Source of the DNA: Aquimarina sp. RZ0
GTDB taxonomy: Bacteria; Bacteroidota; Bacteroidia; Flavobacteriales; Flavobacteriaceae
Length of the DNA: 64,000 nucleotides
NCBI RefSeq assembly: GCF_008370685.1
Contig: NZ_VTZU01000004.1
Location: 1 to 64,000, forward strand
Direction of reading: 5' to 3'
The notes under the pieces were generated by a model, which was not told the DNA's origin, did not search any database, and saw only the letters and a list, made by a program, of their open reading frames with translations. The position numbers were made by a program, and so were the translations under genes. Shown here in pieces: positions 1 to 9,632 of this stretch. The stretch's first letter is position 1. Each line of letters opens with the position of its first letter.

Positions 1-138
1 AATCGATAACTTTCTGAAAATAAAGAAGTTGTTCCTGTGCGTTTGTAACTATTCATCTCACCTGTGTTTAGTCAGTAAAATACTATAACTATTTGATTAA
101 AAATAAATTAATTTTAGAGGTAACCTTATATTTGAATT

Positions 139-255
139 ATGGCAAAAAAGTATGAAGAAGAATTGAAAAATATCGTGCTTAATAGTGAGAGTTATCAAAA
201 AGAGGCTGTTGAAGCCGCAATAAATTTATTAAAATCTCGTGCACTACAGAAGTGA
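139..255 (+). CDS. Small hypothetical protein, 38 aa
   Basis: An ATG-started ORF encodes 38 residues, starting MAKKYEEELKNIVL and ending RALQK, rich in Lys, Glu and Ala and predicted mostly helical. A purine-rich AGAGG lies about 20 bases upstream, too far to be a convincing ribosome site. I recognise no family. It could be a small helical regulator or a chance ORF; it is on the opposite strand to the next genes and lies near the window edge, so context is little help. Confidence 0.3.
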   Translation: MAKKYEEELKNIVLNSESYQKEAVEAAINLLKSRALQK

Positions 256-400
256 ATTGAACTACAGTAGAAACAACCATGATCATTTTGTATAGGTTGA
301 AGAATGTTCTCCTGATGTCGCTAGCCAGTATCTGCTAGTGGCGATTAAAGATTGGCAGGGGTAGTGCGGCAAGATCAAGATACAGTAAAAATAGTCATGA

Positions 401-429
401 CCCGCTCAGAAAGTCTGAGACTTTGCGGG
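401..429. other. Hairpin between convergent small ORF and nlpC-type gene
   Basis: CCCGC at 401-405 pairs with GCGGG at 425-429, and inside it TCAGA (406-410) pairs with TCTGA (414-418) around a 3-base loop. There is no clear T-tract on either side. A shorter CCC/GGG hairpin at 439-450, followed on the minus strand by TTTAATT, may be the actual end of the leftward gene that stops at 458. The rest of 256-457 shows nothing else to me. Confidence 0.35.
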
Positions 430-457
430 ATAATTAAACCCGAAAAAGGGAATCCGA

Positions 458-976
458 TTACAAAACCCTTCTGACGGTCACAAAGCAATTACTCCAATAC
501 CGTTCATTGAGACTAGATATGGTAACTCCTTTAGATGTAGACGCGTGTATAAATTGTACCTGATTTCCTGTGGTTACCACGAGCCCTACGTGATTAATTA
601 CATTTTTGTTTTTATTTGTTTTAAAAAAAAGTAAATCTCCCGGAGCTACATTTTTTAAAGATATTTTAGTTCCCTGACTTGCCATAGCTCTAGAAGTTCT
701 AGGGAGTACGATGTCATTTTTTTTGAATGAAGTGTAGACCAATCCAGAGCAATCCATTCCTTTTTTGGTGGTACCTCCGTATTTATAGCGTGTACCCTCA
801 AATGTTTTGGCATACTTGATAACACCTATAATTTTTTTGCTTTCAGCCTTTGTTGTTTTTCTGGATTTAGTGTGCGTATTTGCTTTTTTTGAAGCACTAA
901 TACCTCTTTTTTTAGTACTACCACAAGAAGAAAGCAAGATACAGAAGAGGAGTAATAAGGATAGTGTTTTTTTCAT
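458..976 (-). CDS. NlpC/P60 family lipoprotein, putative cell-wall endopeptidase
   Basis: The 172-residue protein starts with a lipoprotein signal (LLSSC, predicted lipidated Cys18) and a basic Ser/Lys/Thr-rich linker to about residue 48. An NlpC/P60 domain follows. The expected papain-like residues are visible: Cys76 in GMDCSGL, His129 in INHVGLVV and a third polar residue, probably His144 in FIHAS. Family members cut peptidoglycan stem peptides between gamma-D-Glu and the diamino acid. Lipidation predicts anchoring in a membrane facing the periplasm. It stops 11 bases before lpxB on the same strand, so it may be last in the surE-lpxB transcript. The substrate is inferred from the family. 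Confidence 0.9.
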   Translation of the reverse strand: MKKTLSLLLLFCILLSSCGSTKKRGISASKKANTHTKSRKTTKAESKKIIGVIKYAKTFEGTRYKYGGTTKKGMDCSGLVYTSFKKNDIVLPRTSRAMASQGTKISLKNVAPGDLLFFKTNKNKNVINHVGLVVTTGNQVQFIHASTSKGVTISSLNERYWSNCFVTVRRVL

Positions 977-987
977 TTTGGGATGTG

Positions 988-2100
988 TTATTTTATAGAC
1001 TCTACAATAAGATTGGCAGTTTTGTCACTTGCTCCTTTTCCACCTAATTTTTTTTCCAGATCATAATAATCTAAAAACATAACAGCTCTCTTATAATCAT
1101 CAATAATGGTAGAAAGTTCTTCTTTTAGTCTTTTGGTAGTAAGCGCTCCCTGAATTAATTCGGTGACAACAGGCTTGTCCATAATTAAATTTACCAAAGA
1201 AATGTAGTCAAGATCAATAATTCTCTTAGCGATCTGATATGAAATCCAATTCCCTTTATAGCATACAACTTCAGGGATTTTGAACAAAGCAGTTTCTAAG
1301 GTCGCCGTACCAGAAGTTACCAGAGCGGCATTGCTTAAGCTAAGAAGGTTATACGTTTGATTCATAACCAGATGAACCCCTTCTTTATTTATAAAAGGCG
1401 TATAAAACTCAGGATCCTGACTCGGTGCTCCTGCAATTATAAATTGATAGTCAGGAAAATCATCAACGATACTGAGCATTATCTCCAGCATTTTTTTGAT
1501 TTCTTGTTTTCTGCTTCCGGGAAGAATAGCAATAATAGGTCGGTTATCGAGATTGTGCATTTTATTAAATTCTTCTGGCATAACCTGTGCATGATTTGCA
1601 ATTGCATCGATAAGAGGATGTCCGACAAAATGAACGGGAAATTGATGCTTGTCTTCATAGAAACTTTTTTCGAATGGAAGGATCACATACATAGCATCAA
1701 TGCATTTTTTAATACTCTTGATTCTTCCTTCTTTCCAGGCCCATATTTGTGGAGAAATATAATAATGAGTTTTGAATTCGTTTTGTTTTGCCCATTTTGC
1801 AATGCGTAGATTAAATCCTGGATAATCAATAAAGACAATAACATCAGGAGTGTAATCGAGAATATCTTGTTTACAGAATTTTATGTTTTTTAGAATGGTA
1901 AACAAGTTTAACAATACTTCTATAAAACCCATAAAAGCAAGCTCTCTATAGTGCATCACGATAGAGCCACCAACAGTTTGCATCAGATCACCTCCCCAGA
2001 ATCTAAATTCTGCCTCTGGATCTTTTTCAAGAATAGACTTCATAAGGTTAGCACCATGCAAATCTCCAGATGCTTCTCCTGCGATAAGATAATATTTCAT
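988..2100 (-). CDS. lpxB: Lipid-A-disaccharide synthase
   Basis: LpxB joins UDP-2,3-diacylglucosamine and lipid X to make the lipid A disaccharide at the inner membrane. The 370-residue length fits the family. Recognisable features are GEASGD near the N-terminus (residues 8-13), the nucleotide-binding segment ILPGSRKQEI, and the C-terminal SGTATLETAL with its downstream Glu. It sits between a small membrane protein and an NlpC lipoprotein gene and follows surE at short spacings, a grouping common in Flavobacteriia, so the genes are probably co-transcribed. I see no missing catalytic segment. Confidence 0.95.
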   Translation of the reverse strand: MKYYLIAGEASGDLHGANLMKSILEKDPEAEFRFWGGDLMQTVGGSIVMHYRELAFMGFIEVLLNLFTILKNIKFCKQDILDYTPDVIVFIDYPGFNLRIAKWAKQNEFKTHYYISPQIWAWKEGRIKSIKKCIDAMYVILPFEKSFYEDKHQFPVHFVGHPLIDAIANHAQVMPEEFNKMHNLDNRPIIAILPGSRKQEIKKMLEIMLSIVDDFPDYQFIIAGAPSQDPEFYTPFINKEGVHLVMNQTYNLLSLSNAALVTSGTATLETALFKIPEVVCYKGNWISYQIAKRIIDLDYISLVNLIMDKPVVTELIQGALTTKRLKEELSTIIDDYKRAVMFLDYYDLEKKLGGKGASDKTANLIVESIK

Positions 2101-2121
2101 CTTTTTATACTTTCTACGGTA

Positions 2122-2403
2122 TTAATTAAATTTACTAATTGCTATACATACTGCCGCAATTAGCGTAGCAAGGAGCACGCCACGTGCTCTATACGGTTTA
2201 TTTTGTTTTAAAAACAAAAAGAAAATAATAAGATTGAGAATTGCTCCCAATGCTATCAAACTTCCCAAAAAATTATTTACTCTAGCAGCTTTTAATGTTG
2301 CTGGTATACTTGAATCAGAAAATAATAGAATATATAAAACAATGCCAATTGTATTGGCAAGTATGCCTATAAAAAAACCTATAACAATCTCTTTTTTAAT
2401 CAT
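2122..2403 (-). CDS. Small membrane protein between surE and lpxB
   Basis: This 93-residue protein has three hydrophobic segments, near residues 5-28, 45-65 and 73-90, and a short basic loop (KQNKPYRARG) before the last. Its start overlaps the end of surE by 8 bases and its stop lies 21 bases before lpxB, so translation is probably coupled to surE. I know of no function. A protein of this type at this place is a common flavobacterial arrangement, which suggests an envelope role, but that is inference from position only. Confidence 0.75.
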   Translation of the reverse strand: MIKKEIVIGFFIGILANTIGIVLYILLFSDSSIPATLKAARVNNFLGSLIALGAILNLIIFFLFLKQNKPYRARGVLLATLIAAVCIAISKFN

Positions 2404-3178
2404 GTAACGACCAATTGTTTAATTCTTGTATAAAATGATGAGCTGTAAGGTCAAATTGTGTGGGGACGACAGAAACATATCCATTATGCAATGCCCATTC
2501 ATCAGTATCTTCTCCTTTGTCTTCATTGATAAATTTTCCTGAAAGCCAGTAATAATCTCTACCCATTGGATTTGTTCTCTTGTCAAATTCTTCTACCCAA
2601 TGTGCATTGGCTTGTCTACAAATTTTAACACCTTTTATATCTGGAGTATCCATTTTAGGAATATTGACATTAAGCACTATACCTTTGGGTAATCCATTTT
2701 TCAAGACATTTTCTACGATGGATCTTACATATTTTTTAGCAGGCCCAAAATTAGCGTTCATACTATAGTCTAATAATGAAAAACCAATAGCTGGAATTCC
2801 TTCAATTCCAGCTTCTACAGCAGCACTCATTGTTCCCGAATAGATCACATTAATTGCAGAATTAGAGCCATGATTAATACCACTAACACATAAATCAGGT
2901 TTCCGGTTCAAAATTGTACGAGTTGCCATTTTAACGCAGTCTACTGGTGTTCCAGAACAACTATATTCTTTTTGAGGGGCATTGTTGTCAATAACAATAG
3001 CGTCACAGTATAATGTGTTGTTAATAGTGATTGCATGCCCCATTGCGCTTTGAGGACTATCAGGAGCAACAACATATACATCTCCAATCTCATTCATAAC
3101 ACTTATTAAAGTCCTGATTCCAGGAGCTGTAATACCGTCATCATTGGTGACTAATATAAGAGGTCTTTTTTGAGGCAT
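2396..3178 (-). CDS. surE: 5'/3'-nucleotidase SurE
   Basis: SurE is a metal-dependent phosphatase acting on nucleoside monophosphates, described in stationary-phase survival. The 260-residue protein shows the family signatures: TNDDGITAPGI near the N-terminus with the paired metal-binding Asp residues, GTPVDCVKMA, SGINHGSN and YSGTMSAAVEAG. It appears to be the first gene of the leftward group continuing through the small membrane protein and lpxB. The 265-base region upstream (3179-3443) is AT-rich and separates it from the divergent protease gene; I see no firm promoter there. Confidence 0.95.
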   Translation of the reverse strand: MPQKRPLILVTNDDGITAPGIRTLISVMNEIGDVYVVAPDSPQSAMGHAITINNTLYCDAIVIDNNAPQKEYSCSGTPVDCVKMATRTILNRKPDLCVSGINHGSNSAINVIYSGTMSAAVEAGIEGIPAIGFSLLDYSMNANFGPAKKYVRSIVENVLKNGLPKGIVLNVNIPKMDTPDIKGVKICRQANAHWVEEFDKRTNPMGRDYYWLSGKFINEDKGEDTDEWALHNGYVSVVPTQFDLTAHHFIQELNNWSLHD

Positions 3179-3443
3179 TTTTTTTGTTTTTTCGTATGTA
3201 AAAATACATTTTTTTTACTCTAAAAATATTATTAATGACGAGGTGAACATATTATTAGTTCTTTTAAGAAAAATTTAGTATTATTACGTTATATTGGCAC
3301 GATTTTTAATGTATTTTGCCATGAAACCCTAAACTAAAAATGAACGTATGTAATGAATCAAAAAAACATTCTTTTAATTAGCGTTAGTTCGAGAATGTTT
3401 ATTGATAAGTTTCATCTGGCCATTGAAAACAAAAATATAGCGT

Positions 3444-5582
3444 ATGAAAAAGAGTTTTTTGGTATTGATGCTTACCGTAATTGTTTCTGCTGCCTCTTGC
3501 AGCTTTACCACAAAAGTTGATGAAGATGATCCGGACAAAGATCGAATCTTGATAGATCTGATTAGTTATGTCTTGAGTAAAGGTCATTATGATGCAAAGG
3601 ATATGGATGATGATTTTTCTAAAGAAGTATTTGCGGATTATATAGATGCCTTAGATCCTTTAAAAAGATATTTTTATAAGAGTGATATAGACGAGTTCAA
3701 GAAATTCGAAAAGTTGTTGGATGATCAGATTCGAGATAAGGAGATCGATTTTTTTAACCTAACTTATAATAGATTACAAGATAGAATGTCTGATGCCCGA
3801 TCACTTTATAAAGAAATTTTGGGGCATCCCTTTAATTTTGAAAAAGATGAATCTATTAATACGGATTATGAAGAAATAGCGTATGCCAGTAATAAAGAGG
3901 AGATGAAAAATCGCTGGCGATTACAACTTAAGTTTAATGCACTATCTAGTTATTATGATAAAGTAGATGAGCAGATAGATTCTATTACAAAGAATAAGAA
4001 TTATAAGAGAAAAACTGCAGTTGTTCTTGAAGAAGAGGCTCGTGAAATTACCAAAATGTCATTAAAAGAATATTTTGAATTTGCAGATGACCTGGAAAGA
4101 AAAGATTGGTTTTCTATATATATAAATTCTATTGTAGAAGAGTTTGATCCGCATACCTATTATTTTGCGCCTCAGGATAAAGACCGTTTTGATATTGCAA
4201 TGTCTGGAAAACTTGAAGGTATTGGTGCCAGATTGCAAAAAAAGAATGATAATGTAAAAATTATTGAGATTATTTCTGGAGGTCCTGCCTGGAGAGGAAA
4301 TGAAGTAGAGGTAGGTGATCTTATTATGAAAGTTAAGCAGGAAGATGAAGTAGAGCCAGTGAATATTGTTGGGATGAGATTAGATGACGCAGTAAGTCTT
4401 ATTAAAGGGGCAAAAGGGACTAAAGTAATGCTTACTGTTAAAAAAGTTGATGGCACTATTGAGAATATTGAAATTGTTAGAGATGTTGTAGAATTAGAAG
4501 AAACCTATGCAAAATCTTCCTTGGTCAAAAAAAATAATAAAGCTTATGGGGTGATTAATTTACCTAAGTTTTATTTTAATATGCAGGATTATAATCAGCG
4601 TAATGCTGCTAAGGATGTAAAACAAGAGATTATTCGTCTTAAAGAACAAGACATGGAAGGGCTTGTTATTGATCTTAGAGATAATGGAGGAGGCTCTTTA
4701 CAGACCGTAGTCGATATTGCAGGTTTATTTATCGATAAAGGACCTATAGTACAAGTCAGAACTAAAGGAGAATCTCCAGAGGTTTTAAGTGATAAAGATA
4801 GAAATGTGCTGTGGGATGGACCATTAGTTATTCTGGTGAATGAACTTTCGGCCTCGGCATCCGAGATTTTGGCAGCTGCCATGCAAGATTACAAAAGAGC
4901 TATTATTATTGGTAGCAAGCAAACATATGGAAAAGGAACGGTACAAAACGTTATGGATCTTAACAGATGGATGAGAAGTAATGATTTTGGAGACCTTGGA
5001 GCCTTGAAGCTTACTACACAGAAATTTTATCGTGTTAACGGAGGTTCGACACAGCTAGAAGGAGTAAAAAGTGATGTAGTAGTTCCGGATCGGTATAGTT
5101 ATATTGATATAGGAGAAAAAGATCAGGAGAATCCCCTTCCTTGGGATAAGATAGCTGCTGCCGATTATACATTATGGGACGGTTATATAGATTTTGATCA
5201 AACAATCAATAAGAGTAAGGCACGTATGGCAACAAATGAGCAGTTAAAACTGATCGAAGAAAATGCTAAATGGGTGAGAGAAAAAAGAGATGTCAATAAA
5301 TATTCATTAAATTATAATAAGTACAAAGCAAATATTGAATTAAATGAAAAGCAGGCAGAACGATTTGAACGGCTAAATGATTATAAAACCAATTTATCAT
5401 TTGAGTCATTGCCATATGAAAAAGATTTGATGAAGAAAGACACAATTCTGGAAGAAAAAAGAAAAAGATGGCATAAAAGTTTAAGTAAAGATGTTTATGT
5501 TGAAGAAGCATTGAGTGTTCTGGAAGATATGAAAATCAACAATATACGTAGATCTAAAAATCCACTTACCATTAAAAATTAA
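3444..5582 (+). CDS. Carboxy-terminal processing protease (Tsp/Prc type, S41)
   Basis: The 712-residue protein begins with a signal resembling a lipoprotein signal (SAASC). A PDZ domain lies around residues 245-330 (GIGARLQKK, ISGGPAWRGNEVEVGD). The S41 core has the serine motif SASASE at residues 469-474 and the general-base Lys497 in YGKGTVQ. The long extension after the protease domain is the Tsp/Prc layout (DUF3340-like) rather than the shorter CtpA type. Such enzymes trim or degrade envelope proteins from their C-termini in the periplasm. A dppC-like permease gene begins 9 bases after the stop, so the two are likely co-transcribed; the functional link is unknown. Confidence 0.93.
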   Translation: MKKSFLVLMLTVIVSAASCSFTTKVDEDDPDKDRILIDLISYVLSKGHYDAKDMDDDFSKEVFADYIDALDPLKRYFYKSDIDEFKKFEKLLDDQIRDKEIDFFNLTYNRLQDRMSDARSLYKEILGHPFNFEKDESINTDYEEIAYASNKEEMKNRWRLQLKFNALSSYYDKVDEQIDSITKNKNYKRKTAVVLEEEAREITKMSLKEYFEFADDLERKDWFSIYINSIVEEFDPHTYYFAPQDKDRFDIAMSGKLEGIGARLQKKNDNVKIIEIISGGPAWRGNEVEVGDLIMKVKQEDEVEPVNIVGMRLDDAVSLIKGAKGTKVMLTVKKVDGTIENIEIVRDVVELEETYAKSSLVKKNNKAYGVINLPKFYFNMQDYNQRNAAKDVKQEIIRLKEQDMEGLVIDLRDNGGGSLQTVVDIAGLFIDKGPIVQVRTKGESPEVLSDKDRNVLWDGPLVILVNELSASASEILAAAMQDYKRAIIIGSKQTYGKGTVQNVMDLNRWMRSNDFGDLGALKLTTQKFYRVNGGSTQLEGVKSDVVVPDRYSYIDIGEKDQENPLPWDKIAAADYTLWDGYIDFDQTINKSKARMATNEQLKLIEENAKWVREKRDVNKYSLNYNKYKANIELNEKQAERFERLNDYKTNLSFESLPYEKDLMKKDTILEEKRKRWHKSLSKDVYVEEALSVLEDMKINNIRRSKNPLTIKN

Positions 5583-5591
5583 TATGTTTTA

Positions 5592-6698
5592 ATGGCAAAA
5601 TCAAATTCATTAACAGCAATAGCGCTCCAAAGATTTAGGAAAAATTTTTGGGGCGTTTTGAGTTTTTGGTTTATTGTTTTTTGTGGATTGATTGCCATGC
5701 TGGCATATATATTAGCACCTGATAATTCTCAGAATGCAAACCAGATGCACTTGTCTATACATTCTAAGAAACCAGGGTTTTCTGTACAGATGCTTACAAT
5801 ACCTTCTGGTACGTCTACTGATCAATCTTTGTTTGAAAGACTATTTTTTGGAGTAAAAAATTTAAATACAGAGATTCCAATAGAAGATTTTACTTTTGAA
5901 AACAATATTCTTAAAGTTACTCCTTATACAGAAGGAGAACTTGCAGGGATTTCTAAAAGTATAGAATTAGATAATTTTCCTCAAAGACTTGATAAAGATG
6001 AGATTGTACAGACATTTATAAGGAATCAAACTTTTTTTTTAGGAACGGATAAATATGGAAGAGATCTGTTGAGTAGAATGCTGATAGGTATTCGTATCTC
6101 GTTTTCTATCGGTTTTGTAGCCGTTTTGATATCATTACTTTTGGGGGTTTCTATCGGTGCGATTGCTGGGTATTTTGGAGGCAAAATGGATGTGTTTATT
6201 ATGTGGTTGATTAATGTGACCTGGTCGATTCCAACACTGTTATTAGTGATTGCTATTACATTGGCCTTAGGAAAAGGATTTTGGCAGGTTTTTATCGCGG
6301 TAGGTTTGACAATGTGGGTAGAAGTGGCAAGAGTAGTGAGGGGTCAGGTTTTGAGTATAAAGGAAATGCAGTATATTACGGCTGCAAGGGCATTGGGTTA
6401 CAATCATTTTAGAATTATCACCAGACATATATTACCCAATAGTTTGGCGCCGGTTATTGTGATCTCTGCTGCTAATTTTGCCGGAGCTATTCTTATAGAA
6501 AGTGGTCTTAGTTTTTTGGGAATAGGAGCACAGCCACCAATGGCTAGCTGGGGTGCAATGATCAAAGATCATTATTCTTATATTATATTAGGAAAAGCAT
6601 ATCTGGCTGTCATACCAGGGATTGGTATTATGAGCCTTGTGATGGCTTTTATGCTTATTGGGAATGCATTACGCGATGCATTAGATGTAAAAGGATAA
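5592..6698 (+). CDS. DppC/OppC-type ABC transporter permease
   Basis: The 368-residue inner-membrane permease has one N-terminal TM helix, then a periplasmic insert (about residues 45-145) rich in polar residues, then the binding-protein-dependent transport domain. Family marks are FLGTDKYGRDLLSRMLIGIRI at the domain start and the EAA loop region ARALGYNHFRIITRHILPNSLAP. Homologues form dipeptide/oligopeptide importers with a DppB partner, ATPases and a binding protein; none of these is adjacent, so partners must be encoded elsewhere. A strong terminator follows directly. The substrate cannot be read from the sequence. Confidence 0.9.
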   Translation: MAKSNSLTAIALQRFRKNFWGVLSFWFIVFCGLIAMLAYILAPDNSQNANQMHLSIHSKKPGFSVQMLTIPSGTSTDQSLFERLFFGVKNLNTEIPIEDFTFENNILKVTPYTEGELAGISKSIELDNFPQRLDKDEIVQTFIRNQTFFLGTDKYGRDLLSRMLIGIRISFSIGFVAVLISLLLGVSIGAIAGYFGGKMDVFIMWLINVTWSIPTLLLVIAITLALGKGFWQVFIAVGLTMWVEVARVVRGQVLSIKEMQYITAARALGYNHFRIITRHILPNSLAPVIVISAANFAGAILIESGLSFLGIGAQPPMASWGAMIKDHYSYIILGKAYLAVIPGIGIMSLVMAFMLIGNALRDALDVKG

Positions 6699-6702
6699 AT
6701 AA

Positions 6703-6738
6703 AAAGGAGTATATTCAAAAAAATATACTCCTTTATTT
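6703..6738 (+). terminator. Rho-independent terminator after the permease gene
   Basis: AAAGGAGTATATT at 6703-6715 pairs perfectly with AATATACTCCTTT at 6722-6734 around a 6-base loop, followed by ATTT. It begins 4 bases after the permease stop. Confidence 0.88.
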
Positions 6739-7537
6739 GTTATTAGTATGCTCTTAATGAACTCTGTTGACTTATTTCTATTTTCTGAAAAATGGCTGAA
6801 ATTCGTCCATGTTTCGTTACTTTTTTCATCTGGAGTACTACTATAGACTAAAAAAAGTGCCTTATCTGGACAAATTTCAACTCATTTTCGGTTAAAAATA
6901 AAAGGTCAAAATGAGTTCAAAGAAAACCCTAACCTTCTGGTTTTTATAATTGAGGATGACCTTTACATTTGGTTTTAAGAATATAGATTTTGAAAAGAGT
7001 TTTAAAATGTTTTTTTTATAATAATTATCATGTTTCACAGCAATATTAGTATTGTCTGCTAATATTCACGTTAGGTATGAATGATAATACTAGTGTGTTT
7101 TAAAATTTTGATTGCCAGTGAGTATGCCTTTCTTTAGAAATGTTTTTTTAATTGTAAAAAGTGTAGTTCATAATTTTATTAAGTTTTAAATATTCCCCGA
7201 TTGGTATAAGCAATCGGGGAAATATTCTGAGTGAGTGTGTGAAGAAAAAAGAGTAATAATACGTCTTTTTAAAAGTAAGCTTTTCTGTATTGTTATTAAT
7301 TTAGAAAAGTTTTAGTTAAAACAATCCAATAATTATAAACAAAGCATGTTACCAGGCATTTGTAGCTATTAATTCCAGAAATTATGGATTGATTGTTACT
7401 GTATATCAAAGCCTTTAAGTAGCCAAGCTAAGGAAAGTGAAATGAGCGTTATTTATTTTATCTATATTTTTAAACATAATCTTCTTTATATATATATTTA
7501 ACAGCTATGGCAATAGTTTGATTATTGTAAAAAACCA
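6739..7537. other. 800-base gap with two inverted repeats, no gene seen
   Basis: No ORF longer than about 20 codons looks coding on either strand. An 11-bp stem, TTCCCCGATTG at 7193-7203 with CAATCGGGGAA at 7211-7221, has a 7-base loop and stands alone. A looser inverted repeat, AACTCATTTT at 6879-6888 with AAAATGAGTT at 6908-6917, lies further left. Either could belong to an untranslated RNA or to terminators; nothing else is evident. Confidence 0.4.
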
Positions 7538-9133
7538 TTACACAGGATTTGTATCTATTTCTGGCGTTTGAACGATTTCTTCTTGATTGTTTTCAATCAT
7601 CATACTAGTAAAATGAAAAAATTCATCATAACTATATTTTTGAGGGTATATTCTAGTATTCATTATAGAAGCAGGCGTATAAAACAAATTATTCTTTTCT
7701 GCCCAGTCTGATTGTTTTTTAAGTACTTCTATATAATCTTTATTGTTTTTTGGAGTACCATATTTTTTTATCCAGATGGTGAACGTTCTGTTTTTAAACC
7801 ATTCAGTATATGCTGTTATAAATCCATCAGACCCATCAGCGTGATAAATTTCTAAAAGGCGTAAACTAATCTGTGTAGCCTGATTATCTGTGTCATCAAA
7901 CGAAACTTTTAATCGTATAATGATTTGTAATTGCTGATCCATCGTTTTTAGAACTCTGGCATAGGCTTCAAACGCAGTTTTACAATACCCACACATGGGG
8001 TTGGTAAGACTTGTTATTCTATAAGGAGCATTAGGATTACCAAGAATAATTTCATTTATAATGTTCGTTTTATCCTCAACCCTCTCAGAAAGACTCAATA
8101 AATGATTAAATATTTGAGGATCCCTTTTAAAATGATTTAGTTTTATATTTTCACTTTTATAATCTTTGTTTTCTATTAAGTTTTGCATTGCAAACATGTA
8201 CGCCAAAGTGAATGTTGTAGCGATCAGAATAAAGCCAGAAATCAATGTCAGGCTAAAATTAAAAGAAAGATTAAGAAGCGCAATGAAAACTAGTCCTATT
8301 GATATAGAAGCTATGGCAATACAGATAGCACACCATTTTTTTATTACAAATGCCTGAGAATATATAGAATATAGTATAAAGGGAATTCCAAGAAGTGTTG
8401 GGAGCAATAAGGTACTATTGAATCCATAAAAAAGTTGAAATATGGTAATAACACTGAAGAAAGTGATACTGGCATCTGCTAGTGAAAAATTCTTGAAAAG
8501 TTTTCCTGTATTGTTATTGATGACATCACCACAATTCGAGTTTCCGACAGAAGTACAAAATTGATGTATGGTTTGAGACTGTATCCCAAGACTCTCACGC
8601 ACAGCAAAGAATCCAAAAACAATCCCCGATAGCGACATTAGTAAAAATAGAATTTGACTAAGTCCTAATGATTTATCAACTACAAGAACAATAGTGCTTA
8701 AAAGAAGTGTTACTAATAAAATATTTTGTAAGACAGACTTTTGCGAAAATAAATTGCTTTTTGTGCTATGTTCTACAGCAATTACTTTTGGAATCCATAT
8801 TTTCTTAAATTCAGAATAAGTATAATTTTTGTCTTTAAGGCTGGTATGTTTAAGCTGTATTTTGTTTCGTTTATTGATAACGGCAACAATTTCTTCAGAG
8901 TCTTCTGTTTTTACCAAGGAAACAAAACTTTCGGGAAGTTGATCCAATGCATCTATAGGTACTTCTACAGCAATGTTATCAATATCAAAATAATCTAAAG
9001 TATCAGTGATAGATTGAAAACTTGGATAATTGGGATGTATCTGAAGTTGTAACTCTAAATCCTTTTTATCGTAATCTCCGATCCGATTTTGGATTAAAAC
9101 ACTTTCTATGATATTCTCAATTTTATTTTTCAT
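7538..9133 (-). CDS. C39-like / VKOR / thioredoxin-fold fusion protein
   Basis: The 531-residue protein has three parts. Residues 1-125 resemble a C39 peptidase domain (NYPSFQSITDTLDYF) but lack the catalytic Cys, so this part is probably a peptide-binding relic. Residues about 135-325 form a multi-TM VKOR domain with the loop cysteines Cys193 and Cys201 and the CxxC pair Cys268/Cys271. The C-terminal half is a DsbA/thioredoxin fold with CGYC at Cys381-Cys384. This predicts a self-contained disulfide-forming machine at the inner membrane. Related Bacteroidota fusions often occur near double-glycine leader peptide exporters. No exporter or peptide gene is adjacent here; the closest candidate peptide lies about 47 kb away at 56030-56227. 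Confidence 0.85.
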   Translation of the reverse strand: MKNKIENIIESVLIQNRIGDYDKKDLELQLQIHPNYPSFQSITDTLDYFDIDNIAVEVPIDALDQLPESFVSLVKTEDSEEIVAVINKRNKIQLKHTSLKDKNYTYSEFKKIWIPKVIAVEHSTKSNLFSQKSVLQNILLVTLLLSTIVLVVDKSLGLSQILFLLMSLSGIVFGFFAVRESLGIQSQTIHQFCTSVGNSNCGDVINNNTGKLFKNFSLADASITFFSVITIFQLFYGFNSTLLLPTLLGIPFILYSIYSQAFVIKKWCAICIAIASISIGLVFIALLNLSFNFSLTLISGFILIATTFTLAYMFAMQNLIENKDYKSENIKLNHFKRDPQIFNHLLSLSERVEDKTNIINEIILGNPNAPYRITSLTNPMCGYCKTAFEAYARVLKTMDQQLQIIIRLKVSFDDTDNQATQISLRLLEIYHADGSDGFITAYTEWFKNRTFTIWIKKYGTPKNNKDYIEVLKKQSDWAEKNNLFYTPASIMNTRIYPQKYSYDEFFHFTSMMIENNQEEIVQTPEIDTNPV

Positions 9134-9632
9134 AAATTTTTTAAAAGTACTTATTTGTTAAAAAAGAGTATCGTCAAGGAGACACTAGGATATAAAGGAT
9201 CTCAAATTTACATACATTAGATTTTATACAATAAATACTCAAAAAATAATAGTATTATATCTTTATAACTAACAAGTGTTCTAAATTAGATATTTTAGAA
9301 GACATCAGACACGATGTTTAAGATCAAAATAAGAACGGTATAACCGTAATTTTAATATTTATTTATGTTAATTATTATTGTATGTTGTTGATTTTAAATA
9401 TTTTATGTTTTTTTAGCTATCCACAAATTGAATGATTTTTTTTGTGTTAAAGTTTAGTAAATTACTATATGTTTAGATGAAATGTCTTGATTTTCATTTG
9501 TTTGACCGGAACTGTGGCATACTTAGGTAAAACTAATAATACTATATTCTACTTTGAAAACATTATGTAATTCAATTCTTAAAATGAAATCACCGTAAAC
9601 TGAATCCGGTTTTTTTGTTTCCTGCTTCAAAA
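9134..9632. other. 500-base AT-rich divergent intergenic region
   Basis: This region separates the VKOR fusion (leftward) from the nuclease (rightward). It is very AT-rich and contains only ORFs of about 16 codons or fewer. It should carry promoters for both genes, but I cannot pick out a -33/-7 pair with confidence. Confidence 0.4.

Noticed and set aside
6879-6917. Terminator for the minus strand
   Set aside because: The loop is 19 bases, the stem is AT-rich, and no gene ends close to it on that strand.
7416-7475. Short minus-strand ORF MFKNIDKINN as a second leader peptide near the VKOR fusion
   Set aside because: It ends after 20 codons with no Gly-Gly or Cys-containing core.
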